DNA of 64,000 nucleotides, from positions 455,309-519,308 of the forward strand of contig ML660774.1 in assembly GCA_007570785.1 (NCBI GenBank), in the 5' to 3' direction. Each line of letters begins with the position of its first letter. Position 1 is the first letter of the stretch. The notes beneath the pieces are model-generated. The model had not been told where the DNA came from. It did no database searches and saw nothing but the letters and a program-made list of their open reading frames with translations. Shown piece by piece: positions 1 to 9,340 of the stretch. Position numbers and translations under genes: made by a program. Source of the DNA: Antilocapra americana. Its lineage: Eukaryota; Chordata; Mammalia; Artiodactyla; Antilocapridae.

Positions 1-300
1 CGCTCGGGTCGGCGCCCGCGCTCCCTTCCGGTTCCTCACTTCCGCGCCCGCGCGCGGCCAATGGGAGAGCCCCACGACAGCGCGGCGCGACCCCCCCCCG
101 GCGCGCGCTCCGCGCCCGCCCGCCCTCCGCCTCTCGCCTCCCCGGGGTCCCCCTGCTCCCCCGGCCGCCGAGGGTCCTGCCGCCTGGGCCGGGGCGGGCG
201 GGCGCCGGGGGGCACGCGACACCCTGCGCGCCGCGGCGGCGTGCTTTGGAGTGTAAAATCTTGGAAGGGCCAAGCCGCTTGAATACATTCTGCGAACGTG
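1..300. promoter_or_regulatory. SPCS3: CpG island tail in SPCS3 intron 1
   Basis: Very GC-rich and dense in CpG, ending abruptly near 300 where the DNA becomes T-rich. It contains two ETS-type sites (CTTCCGG at 25-31, ACTTCCGC at 38-45) and a CCAAT box at 58-62, a combination typical of housekeeping promoters. SPCS3 exon 1 coding sequence (the short cytosolic tail and signal anchor) is not found here, so this is most likely the downstream flank of the SPCS3 promoter island, inside intron 1. The reading frame at 61-282 is a GC-rich chance frame. Confidence 0.75.
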
Positions 301-1185
301 CCCCCAAGTAGAATTGAAAATGACAGGGTCCTTCCGCTAACGCCCCCTTTTTTTTTTTTTTAAACTCTAACGTTTATTTTCTGGCACTTTCTTCTTCGAT
401 TCTTAGCTTTTTTTTTTTTTTTACTCCTCCCTGGTTCTCCTATCGTTCTTCTATGTTCCATGTATCAACAAGTGCTCTCTCGTCTTCAACCTTCGTTTTA
501 TTTTTTAAGTCGGAAATGCCGACAAGCTAAACATCTGATAGCTATCCCCGACTATTTTTTCCCCCCTGCCTATGTTGATGTTTTTTAGGAACTGCTTTTT
601 TTACATGCAGATAGACCCTGGCTGGAACTCCCGAGTCTGTCTGCTCTGGGAGAGTTTAGAAAAGCGTGGCTCATGGTAAATCTTGAACAGTTGTTAGCTC
701 CTGTGTATCTGGAGCTAGCTTCTTACCTTCCTTGGTCTTCATTAGCTTTTGTCTGAAGTGGAGGTAACACCCAACTCTTAGGCATGTTCTGAGGTTTGAG
801 ATGATTGTCAGAAATACATAGTGGACCTGACAGAGACACAGTAAACGCTCAATAAATAGCAATTGTTCATTTTGTCTTGGTTTCCTTGTCTGTAATTTCT
901 TTTTCCCCTTCTTCCAGATCACTTGACATATAAAGTATTTCACATTCTTTGAGCACTGTCTATCTCCCTCTGGGTTTTGTTAGGGATTCTTTTTAAGTTA
1001 AATGGAAATAGCTGAAGACCTGCTTTAACAGTGAGTTAGAACGTTTGTTCATACACAAGTTTTCCTGATTTTTACTTGTTTGTGGGGGTACAGCTAGACC
1101 GTCTTTCACTTAAATAAGGAATTTTGTGAATTTTGTATGCTGTTATATTTGAAGGATGGTGAAACTTACTGTTTTTTGCTTCTAG
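301..1185 (+). other. SPCS3: SPCS3 intron 1 (3' part)
   Basis: Non-coding, with T tracts near 349-361 and 409-422. It ends in a normal U2-type acceptor, a pyrimidine-rich stretch followed by TAG at 1183-1185. The intron interrupts a leucine codon after its second base, because exon 2 begins with a single base before the lysine codon. Confidence 0.8.
820..870 (+). repeat. MIR-like 3' tail
   Basis: The string around CGCTCAATAAATAG (846-859) resembles the conserved 3' end of MIR/L2 elements (ACATAGTAGGCGCTCAATAAATG). Short and diverged. Confidence 0.35.
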
Positions 1186-1259
1186 AAAAAATGTAGAAGA
1201 CTTCACTGGACCTAGAGAAAGAAGTGATTTGGGATTCATTACGTTTGATATAACTGCTG
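1186..1259 (+). other. SPCS3: SPCS3 exon 2 (74 bp)
   Basis: One base completes Leu48, followed by 24 codons from Lys49 to Ala72 and then the first base (G) of Asp73. The acceptor is TCTAG at 1181-1185. The donor is the U12-type ATATCCTTTT starting at 1260. Confidence 0.96.
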
Positions 1260-4200
1260 ATATCCTTTTAAGAAAATACTTCATTGCTTGTATAATGATA
1301 TATGCATTGTTCAGTGACTTAGGGGGCAATAAGTATGTTTATCCACCGTTATCAATCAAACCTTGGAAATTTCTATGCTTATGTTTTCATCAGTATAATC
1401 GTGTTAATGTCCCCTCATTCACACCTTGAGAAGACTTATTTATAGATTCATGATTTAAATCTAAAGCTACAAGAGTTTGAGTCTGGATTTCAGAAAGAAA
1501 ATAAAGTTAGATCATTTAGCTTAAAGGAGGAAGAATGTTACCAGTACTCAGTCTACCTAGATGCAGTGTTTCATGTACAGTCCCTAAGAATATGTTCGTA
1601 TTTTGTGATAGCAGAGAAAAGCATGTGTTAAAAAAAAGTGAATTGCATGTGCTGTGGTTCAGAAGGTCATTATCAGATGATTATTGGTAAAAATGCTAGC
1701 ATTCTGCCTTATAGTTCTTTTATAAGTTTTTATATAGTAGGAGAAATCTTAACAATGAAAACAGTTAACTTAAAATAGAAGCGATTTGAGTATTTTCTCT
1801 TTATTTTGAATTTCCACCTTTTGACTCCTTTTTGGCCAGTTTAATCTTCTTTTAGGGGCTTAGATGACTATTTTGGCAGTATACTTCCCAGCCACTTCTA
1901 GGATCTCACCTGCCTTTTTAGGACCCCAGGATTAAAATTGAATATGGAGATTGAACTGTCTGTATTTGTGTAAAGCAGCTGTCTGAACAGTGGAAGCAGA
2001 TTGCGTACCTGGGAAGTTTACCTGACACGCGTGTTTACTACCCTGGAATTACTTTTAATTTCATTTTTAAAAAATAAATTATGGGGTTTAGAAGTGCGCT
2101 TTTTTTTTTTAAAGGAAATAGAATACACCATCAGAAAAGTCCTGTGGCAGACTTTTGCTATTAAGTCTTCATGGTTTTGTTTTGTTTTTTTTTTAATTTA
2201 AGCAAGTGAGGGAGTTTGGATCTGGTGTAAAAATAGGAATTTTATGTATTGGGCAATTACAGTGAAACTTCCTGATATTTCAACTATTATATATTCCCAG
2301 TTTCATCGTTTGTAGTTTAGATTCCCTTAACATGGCTGCTAAAAGTTGAAATTGTACCTGTCCATAGAAAGAGATATCCAAGACTTCAGTTCTAAAATAG
2401 TGATTCTTAGTGGATACACATATCCGAGAGAGGAGTGTCATGAACATGCACCTCTTACATGTAAATAGATGAATACTGTATGATGCTTAATGAAATCCAG
2501 ACATTAACTCAGTTCATTGCTTAGTGCCACTGTGCTTAGTTGCTCATTCGTGTCTGGCTCTCTCTGACCCCACGGACTGTAGCCCACCAGGCTCCTCTGT
2601 TCATGGGATTCTCCAGGCAGGGATACTGGAGTGGGCTGCCATCCCTCCTCCAGGGGATCTTCCCCACCCAGGTCTCAGTGCCACTAGTGTTGTAATTACT
2701 CCTGGTGAGTTTTTTCACTCTTGTAAACCAAATTGGTATTTATACTCTTACTTTATAAAGCTCATCATGGGTTGAGACATTTTGATCTCTACTGGCATGA
2801 GTCCATAAACAGCATGTACAATTTCCTGTACTTGGTTTAGTTACTTGAGCCTATTCTTCTTTGTATAACATGAAGTTGTCTTGTAATCATTGGTTATACT
2901 CAGAACTCCAGTGGAGTCATGTGTGTTTAAGATACTAGGTCCTCTTTCTTTTGGACTTAAGAGTGTTGATTTTACAGAAAACTGAAATTTTATTTCTTGA
3001 TTAATTTCTTATTTATTGAAGTATCTCAGGTAGTAATGCTTAGAGGAGCAGGGAAAGATGCTCTTAATCTCACTGGTATTTTTTGACTTTGGAATGAATG
3101 AGCTGGATTTTACACTATATTATCTTTCATATATTTTTATTAGTGCACCAGTATGTTTCTGGGCCACCTCTTTTTTATTTTAATTTTAGTATCAGTATTG
3201 CTATGAATTATCAATTTAAGGATAAATTTAAAATCTTTTTTAAAGTTGTATGCTGCTCTGTGATTTATATATTCCTTAATTTATTTACATCTAGAAAATA
3301 TATTTGATTGGAATGTTAAGCAGTTGTTTCTTTATTTATCAGCTGAATATTCAACAAAAAATAATGTAAGTACATGTGTGGCAGTATTTTTGTATATATT
3401 TAAGACCTCATTCTTTAGGAAAGAATATAAATTTTATATATTTGAAATATCTGATCTTGAGTAATTTAGTAAAAATTGCAAGCCCATGGAGAAGGTGACT
3501 CTACTAAGAAAACTCTCTTTTGTAGCTTCTGTCTTTTCTACAGATGTGTTTTTTCTCAATTTCATGTCTTTAATTTCCCAAACTTGTTTGTGATCTGTCA
3601 AAGCAGTGCCTTGAAAAGATTGTCTGACTCCTAGGATTTTACCATAGTGAAATTTCTGTTTCTCCTAGGGCCTCGCTCTGAAGAGCACATAAGTCTAAAA
3701 CCTTGCATTGAGCTTTAAGGGCTCTAAGTAATATGGTTGTCTTAACAAAACAGGTACTTTCCCTTAGGGAAATGTCTTCTGTCCAGGAGGAGTTGGACTC
3801 CTGCGTCTATCCACTTGTATCATTTTGTCTGCTTTAAGATTTTAACAGTTCCCTCAAAGTTAGGTTCATTCATATAATTAAGACTTATTTACCAATGCAT
3901 TTGAAGTGACCGAGATGCTAATTTCTATTAAATTATCTAATTAATTTTTATTTTATTGCAGGCTCTGAACCAGGTTGTCCTTTGGGACAAGATTGTTTTG
4001 AGAGGTGATAATCCGAAGCTGCTGTTAAAAGATATGAAAACAAAATATTTTTTCTTTGACGACGGAAATGGTCTCAAGTGAGCAACTCTTTATTATTTTT
4101 TACATGCGATGCTACATGAAGGGGAGAGAAAGACGTGATGTGTTTTTAAAGAAAAGCGTTACGGGCTATAAAGAAAAGTATTTACATAGCTCTGAACTGT

Positions 4201-5093
4201 AAGATTGAATAGAAACAGTGCTGTACAACCCAGAGTCTGAGTGCTCGGTTCTCTTGCATTCTGGGAACGTAATAGTCAGAACAGGAAGGCCTGGGGCTTC
4301 TGCTGTCAGGAGTGCAGGGTCCTGGGCTGCAGATCCTGGGCTGGGACTGTTCTCCCCAGGGGAGCTGCCAGGGAACCCAAATGAGGAAGCAGCCTGTGGG
4401 TCCAGGATTTGACACTGAGGTACCTCCTTTTGGTCCACTTATTCTCCCTCCACCCTCAGCTTCTTTTTGTACAAAATGAAGGAATTAGAATGATTGATCT
4501 TTTGGGTCAGCTTTGGAAAGGATTTTAGGGAAGAGCTATTTTAACCAAACCTGGTTTTGCAGATGAAATTTTCCAGTGTTGAGAGATTTCGATCAGTTCA
4601 GGTTTGCCCATGTGGTTAATGATAGAATTAAGTTTCAAATCATTTCCCCCTGGTTTCTAGCTCAAATGTGTTTATGTTCCCTGTGTTTTACACATTTAAG
4701 CATTCTGGTTGACGGCTTGCCTAACTGTGCCTCTTAAGTAACTTCAGGTGGGTCATTACGGGAAGCCGACAGTGAGAATGCTGGGGTTTTCCAGCATTGT
4801 ATGAGATATCAAAAGACTTGAGAAAATGTGTTTGTACATTAGAATTCCCCTTAGAGCTGGTTAAAACATAAAGTATCTGATACCTCAGTGCTTGAGTTAA
4901 AGCATTTTTATTGAACTACAAATGCTTCTGCTGACGTCTGTTTATGATGTATCGTTACAGGGGAAATAGGAATGTCACTTTGACCTTGTCCTGGAATGTC
5001 GTACCAAATGCCGGAATCCTACCTCTCGTGACAGGGTCAGGACACGTATCCGTCCCATTTCCAGATACATATGAAATAACGAAGAGTTATTAA
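1186..5093 (+). CDS. SPCS3: Signal peptidase complex subunit 3 (SPC22/23), exons 2-5
   Basis: Non-catalytic subunit of the ER signal peptidase complex, which cleaves signal peptides from proteins entering the ER lumen. Joining 1186-1259, 3289-3365, 3962-4077 and 4961-5093 gives one open frame ending at TAA 5091-5093. It encodes residues 48-180 of the usual 180-residue protein and reads as the mammalian SPCS3 luminal domain throughout (for example [20 protein letters not shown], then [20 protein letters not shown]). The type II signal anchor (about residues 12-34) is encoded by exon 1, upstream of the window. The family's N-glycosylation sequon is present as N-V-T at residues 141-143, at the start of exon 5. 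Three introns are U2 type (GT-AG); the one between exons 2 and 3 is U12 type (AT-AC). There is no frameshift or stop, so the gene looks intact. Identification rests on remembered family sequence and on exon phases that close exactly. Confidence 0.97.
1260..1269 (+). promoter_or_regulatory. SPCS3: U12 5' splice site
   Basis: ATATCCTTTT, a full match to the AT-AC subclass donor recognised by U11 and U6atac. Confidence 0.95.
2533..2678 (-). mobile_element. Bov-tA SINE fragment
   Basis: Reads as the reverse complement of the Bov-tA tail and body (GACCCCACGGACTGTAG, CTCCAGGGGATCTTCC). It lacks the tRNA-derived 5' head, so it is 5'-truncated. It lies in the U12 intron, clear of the donor and branch site. 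Confidence 0.9.
3272..3288 (+). promoter_or_regulatory. SPCS3: U12 branch site and AC acceptor
   Basis: TTCCTTAAT pairs with U12 snRNA. It is followed by TTATTTAC, with no polypyrimidine tract between branch and acceptor, as expected for minor introns. Confidence 0.93.
3289..3365 (+). other. SPCS3: SPCS3 exon 3 (77 bp)
   Basis: The last two bases of Asp73 are followed by 25 codons from Leu74 to Asn98 ([20 protein letters not shown], then STKNN). The donor is GTAAGT at 3366. Confidence 0.96.
3366..3961 (+). other. SPCS3: SPCS3 intron 3 (U2 type, 596 nt)
   Basis: GTAAGT donor and TTGCAG acceptor, phase 0. No repeat recognised. Confidence 0.93.
3962..4077 (+). other. SPCS3: SPCS3 exon 4 (116 bp)
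   Basis: Codons 99-136 plus AA of Lys137; includes YFFFDDGNG. The donor is GTGAGC at 4078. Confidence 0.97.
4078..4960 (+). other. SPCS3: SPCS3 intron 4 (U2 type, 883 nt)
   Basis: GTGAGC donor and GTTACAG acceptor. A GC-rich stretch at about 4270-4410 carries overlapping short open frames on both strands that look like chance. No repeat family recognised with confidence. Confidence 0.9.
4961..5093 (+). other. SPCS3: SPCS3 exon 5 coding part and stop
   Basis: G completes Lys137, then codons 138-180 ending in Lys-Ser-Tyr and TAA. Contains the glycosylation sequon NVT (residues 141-143). Confidence 0.97.
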
Positions 5094-5267
5094 ATTATTC
5101 TGAATTTGAAACAGCATATTTTTATACCTAATGACTTGTATCTCGTTTCTCTCTTCCTTGCATCTTCGTTTGTTTTGGGTTGTTAACTTTTTTTTTTTTT
5201 TTGGTATAAGAATGAACATCAGAAGGCATATTTGAAGGGAAAGACTAATGTACTACCTAATTTTCCA

Positions 5268-5273
5268 AATAAA
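5268..5273 (+). terminator. SPCS3: Candidate proximal poly(A) signal
   Basis: AATAAA about 175 bases after the stop codon. Confidence 0.4.
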
Positions 5274-5964
5274 AACAAACAGGCCACCAGAGTGGAGTAT
5301 TCTAAGAGTAAGACAGCCGCTTCAGAAGCTTCTGTGAGGCGCTTGTCTCTGAAGCCTTGGCTGTGTTCCCATTGTTTTGGATGGAGCATGAGCGGTCATG
5401 AAGGGTAGGCAGTACTTTCAGGAGCCTGTGGAGCTGGGGGCACTCTGAGCCTGGCATTCGTGCAGGCTCGCAGTGGGTGTGATTTAGAGGCAGATATTTT
5501 CTTTTATCTCTTTTAGGGTATGTTTCAATACTGGAAAAATGCAAACAGTTACTAGTGGGAAGCCTGGTTTACAAAACAGCAAAACATGATGGAATTTCGT
5601 TCCATTTGTCTTAGGAATGCCCAAATGCTTGTTTTTCTGACAGGTGACTAGCAGCTTTCTCCACTGAAGACTAAATACCTCTTTATATGCAGTAAATCAT
5701 TCTCAAATCATTTTAAAGTCTCTTTAAGTCTGTCTTTCAGTGCTTTCTCTCAAAAAGCTCCTTGGTATTATATCTTTGTGTGTTTTTTGTTTTTTTTTTT
5801 CTTTAACATTGTCATAGAAAGTTGAAAATGTTTGCATGGTTTACCCTCTGAGTTAAGTTTGTTCTGAGCATGCCTGGTGCCACTGAGTGGTAATTATTTA
5901 AATTTTTTCCTAGGTCCACATTTTAATAATTATTGGGGTGATAATAATCAGTATTGTTGGTGTG

Positions 5965-6165
5965 CTTTTCCATTTACAAGCACTCACATATATTTGACTG
6001 TATGTGATCCTCAATAATCTAATGAGGTAGGTAGTGCAAATGTTAGCTGTTTGCAGATAAAGAAACTGACCCAGAAGTTTATTGAATTGTTTCCAGGTTA
6101 TTACATAGCCAGCAATGAAGGGCATTGACCCTTGAACTCAGATCTGATTCTCTGAGCGTGTCCTT
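5965..6165 (+). repeat. MIR SINE
   Basis: Shows the MIR core order: CTAATGAGGTAGGTAGT, then a counterpart of CAGATGAGGAAACTGA, then ACATAGCCAGCAATGAAGG and a counterpart of GAACTCAGATCTGATTCT. Diverged, mammal-wide age. Confidence 0.7.
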
Positions 6166-6654
6166 TCTTCTATACCTCAGATGACAGACTAGTCAGAATT
6201 CACTTCTGTAATTTTTAATAGTTTTTGTTACCCCAGATGCCCTTTATTAGTTAGAAGAGTTCCTTTTCTATATGAGAGTGACTGATTTTCAAGTTGCCAA
6301 CAATTTATATAGAGGTAATATGTCACTCATTCTTTGCATAAATTAATTCTCACGTTAAAAGAATCCAAACATGTAAAAATAATTTAGAGATTGATTATAT
6401 GATCATATTTAACAATGTTTTTTCCTACAGTGGACAAATAAACATCCTCAAAGGAAGCAGCTGCAGATCAATCACCCTTAAAAGCAAGACCAAACACTGC
6501 AGGAACAGTGTTAGCAGTAACCAAAAAGGGCTAATGTTTTCTAAGCATCGTTTACACCAGTGGCTGACGTTTGTCATGAGAAACACATCTCCATTTACTT
6601 ACATTGCCTGGACCAGCTTGGCTTGTAAGAGCATGTGTTCTGTGGGGGCCAGAG

Positions 6655-6775
6655 GTACAATGTCGTGAATACTAGACTGGGTTTGGCTCCCAGCTTTTTC
6701 ATTAAATTGTTCAGGGTCTCCATTTCTTTTATCTGTAAAATGACAGAGTTGGACTAGTTAAATAGTGATTGTTTG
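6655..6775 (+). repeat. MIR-like fragment
   Basis: GACTGGGTTTGGCTCCCAGC, followed by CATTTCTTTTATCTGTAAAATG, matches the 5' half of MIRb (description of symptom-like core: 'GGTTCAAATCCCAGC' then 'TCATCTGTAAAATGG'). Confidence 0.45.
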
Positions 6776-8056
6776 ATACCATACACATCTGTAAAATTCG
6801 TTGTATCTCTTTGGCGGATTGAATAGAAAAGCACCTTAGTAATGAGGACAGATGTAATAAGATGACCGAAAGATGAATTAACACCTAATTCATACTGATC
6901 TGACTTTATTTCTGTTAGATTTTACACCCAGAAGATTTAACTTTTTGTATAGTTTTTGTACAAATACTAGACATAAACTTAACATCTGTCAGCATCAAAG
7001 CTTAAAAGGGTGTGTTCTTGAGGATGCGCGCAACGGGCTTGAGCCCAAGGCAGACCTCGGGCCCGCTGAGGCGTTCAGATGCCTCTGGACGCCTGGCTCT
7101 GTGTTTGCTGCCCCTGAATGTGGAAATTCGCTGCAGCTGCTGTTCGGTCAGGCTCACCCGCTCTGTGGAGTTAGGTGAGAAGGGGAGGAGAAAGGCCCAC
7201 TAGCCCAATAGAGCTTTTGCTTTCATTTGAAAGACCAGCTGCTCAGGACAAGGATGATCCAACACGGGAATACAAAACTTTCCTCTCAGGAACTCATTTT
7301 TGGATTTGCACAGCTTTGTAAGTCCACTGTAACTGCATGAAAAAGTTGGACCTGTGTTCAGTCGATAACGTTGACTACCTTAGCATCAGTGTTTTTGAGA
7401 AGTCTTACATTTCCACAAGACTGAAGGCTTCACGCTTTGTCGTAGAAACATCCGAGTCCCGGGATCATCCTGGGAAAGAATTGCCAGACTCGCCTCTAAT
7501 GTGCTCCCATGCTCCTTTGCAGTTTAATCCAGCACTTACATCTGTTTTTCATGCCCACAGTTACTACATTTGGTTTCTTTGTGCCTAAAGGAAGATAACA
7601 GGAGACCAGAAGTCCTTTATGGTGTAATAGGAAAAGGGGTTCTTCTGAGTTTCTGTTTCTGTAATTATCTTACAGCTCTGTGGTGGGTCTGGCCAGCCTA
7701 GTGATAGCACTGAGAGAGAGGCTTTAAGGCTCTACCAACTATAAACCTTAAAGCTTTGGGTCTTTGGGGTACAGGTTAATGGGGCTGTATTTTATACTGC
7801 TTTGAAGTGACATGGAATGAGTTTATGGAGGGAAAAAACCATAAGCTGTGAATTTCGATAGTCAACATCTGTCCATTTCAGAAGCCTTTCGGCTTTTAGC
7901 AGACAGCCTGTGTCCCTTTTATGTGATTGCCAGTGGTTTAAAAAACCTGTTTCAAAAAATTGTTGCATGTTTTGATGCAATTTGGGAAAACTGTTTACTT
8001 TAAATTCATAAAAACATGTGAATACTGAAGAAACGTTTGAGGCTTTTCTTAATTGC

Positions 8057-8062
8057 AATAAA
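8057..8062 (+). terminator. SPCS3: Candidate distal poly(A) signal
   Basis: AATAAA followed about 25-35 bases later by the T/G-rich TTTTGTTTGAG. Best-placed candidate for the end of a long SPCS3 transcript. Confidence 0.45.
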
Positions 8063-8290
8063 TATTCAACATTTTTCTAATGAAAATGAATTTTGTTTGA
8101 GTAAAAGGTATGCATTTAAATACTTTCAGATTGATGCTTTTTTTTTTTTAATGTGAAGCTGCTGAACTAAAAATGGATGAAACCAAGTCTAGTAAACATG
8201 AGTTTTTTTTCTTTTTTCCTTTTCTCTGTCTTGTTCTGGGGCAGGGTGGGGGAGGGTAGTCACACCCAGCAGATCTCCAGAGACGGCTCC

Positions 8291-8405
8291 TACCCTAGAC
8301 TGTGAGCTCTTTGAGGGCAGTCTTGTGGGTTTATGTTTGTATCTTCCCCAGCGCCTGGTGCAGTGCTTCACACAAAATAGGCGCCTAATAAATCCTGATG
8401 ATGAA
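8291..8405 (+). repeat. MIR/L2-type 3' end
   Basis: Contains ACTGTGAGCTCTTTGAGGGC, CCCCAGCGCCTGGTGCAGTG and AGGCGCCTAATAAATCCTGA in the correct order for the conserved MIR/L2 tail. The AATAAA inside it belongs to the repeat. Confidence 0.85.
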
Positions 8406-9061
8406 CCAAGTCCCTGTCTCTAGTGCGGCCAGACCGTCGGGACAAGCCTGCAGGCAGTGTGCACCTTTGTGAAGGCTGTCGTCACTCTCGAGCTCCTGCT
8501 GACGTTGGATCTGACTCACCTTAGGTGTTCCCCAGGCCAGGCAAGCACTGCCCTCCTGTTGCCAAGACCTGGGTTCCCCCAGTGCCAGGCTTCTGATAAG
8601 AGCCACAGGACATTACCTGAGAAGACAGATAAAATAGCAGTTGAAAATGACTACACTGACTTGACTTTAAATACCCTTGAGATGCTGGTTGAGCCCATGA
8701 AGAAACGAACTGGTCAGATTAGACGGGTGACTGCATTTGATGGTGCTGGGTCCAGCCTGTCTCACAGTCATGGTTCCTGGGCCCACCCTGGGAGCCCACC
8801 GAGTTGCGGGAATCCTACTGTTGGCATTTCTCAATGTTTCCCAGTGAACTCAAGACAACCGCAATGATAGAAATACTTCTCAAGAGAAAATGGGTCTGAT
8901 TCAGAGGGGAGGTTAGTTTTTTTTTTTTTTAAACCAAAGTATTTTTCTGGGATGATACAAGAGGTCAGCTGGGTGATCTCAGCCCTGCCTTTACGATTTA
9001 TCTAGGTATAGAGTCAAGAAGTAAAACACTAGTCATTATTAGTGACATAAGAAAAACATTC
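8406..9061. other. Intergenic, no recognised feature
   Basis: A 136-codon open frame at 8457-8867 (+) has no domain, no repeat structure and no family I recognise. The rest is unique sequence with a T tract near 8920-8931. Confidence 0.5.
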
Positions 9062-9182
9062 CCTGGAGGAAGAAATGGCAACCCACTCCAGTGTTTTTGC
9101 CTGAAGAATCCCACGGACAGAGGAGCCTGGTGGGCCATAGTACGTGGGGTCACAGAGATGGACACAACGGAGCAACCAACAC
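9062..9182 (+). mobile_element. Bov-tA/Bov-A2 SINE fragment
   Basis: 3' two-thirds only: AATGGCAACCCACTCCAGTG, GAGGAGCCTGGTGGGCCATA, then GACACAACGGAGCAACCAAC. No tRNA-like head. Confidence 0.88.
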
Positions 9183-9340
9183 TCCAGGGTGAAACATGAG
9201 TGGCTACATGGTGGGGATGACTCCAGGAGGCCAGAGAGACCCATTAGATATCTAAGTCCTGTTGACTAGTTCCCTTCCAGGAAGACACATTCAGTGAGAA
9301 AATATCTCCAGGGCAACCTGTGACAGGCCATGGATCTCTA

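Larger units (their letters stand above)
1260..3288 (+). other. SPCS3: SPCS3 intron 2, U12-type AT-AC intron (2029 nt)
   Basis: Starts with ATATCCTTTT (1260-1269), the consensus U12 AT-AC donor, and ends in AC (3287-3288). The branch sequence TTCCTTAAT (3272-3280) matches TTCCTTRAY, with the likely branch adenosine at 3279, nine bases before the end of the intron. Joining G (1259) to AT (3289-3290) restores the Asp73 codon and the known protein sequence, so the boundaries are forced by the protein. There is no GT-AG alternative that keeps the frame. The intron is removed by the minor spliceosome and is interrupted by a Bov-tA SINE. Confidence 0.95.
5094..8062 (+). other. SPCS3: Probable SPCS3 3' UTR
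   Basis: No coding sequence. The first AATAAA is at 5268-5273, giving a UTR of roughly 0.2 kb. A well-placed AATAAA at 8057-8062, followed by a T/G-rich stretch, would give a UTR of about 3 kb. It contains MIR remnants and a CpG-containing GC-rich patch at about 7019-7150. Which poly(A) site is used cannot be read from the DNA. Confidence 0.5.

Noticed and set aside
61..282. 73-codon ORF in the CpG island
   Set aside because: Proline/arginine-rich composition expected by chance in GC-rich DNA; it does not encode the SPCS3 N-terminus.
8385..8390. AATAAA as an SPCS3 poly(A) signal
   Set aside because: It is part of the conserved MIR/L2 tail, so it is weak evidence for transcript end.
8457..8867. 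136-codon ORF (+)
   Set aside because: No recognisable domain, no splice context, just downstream of a MIR; likely chance.
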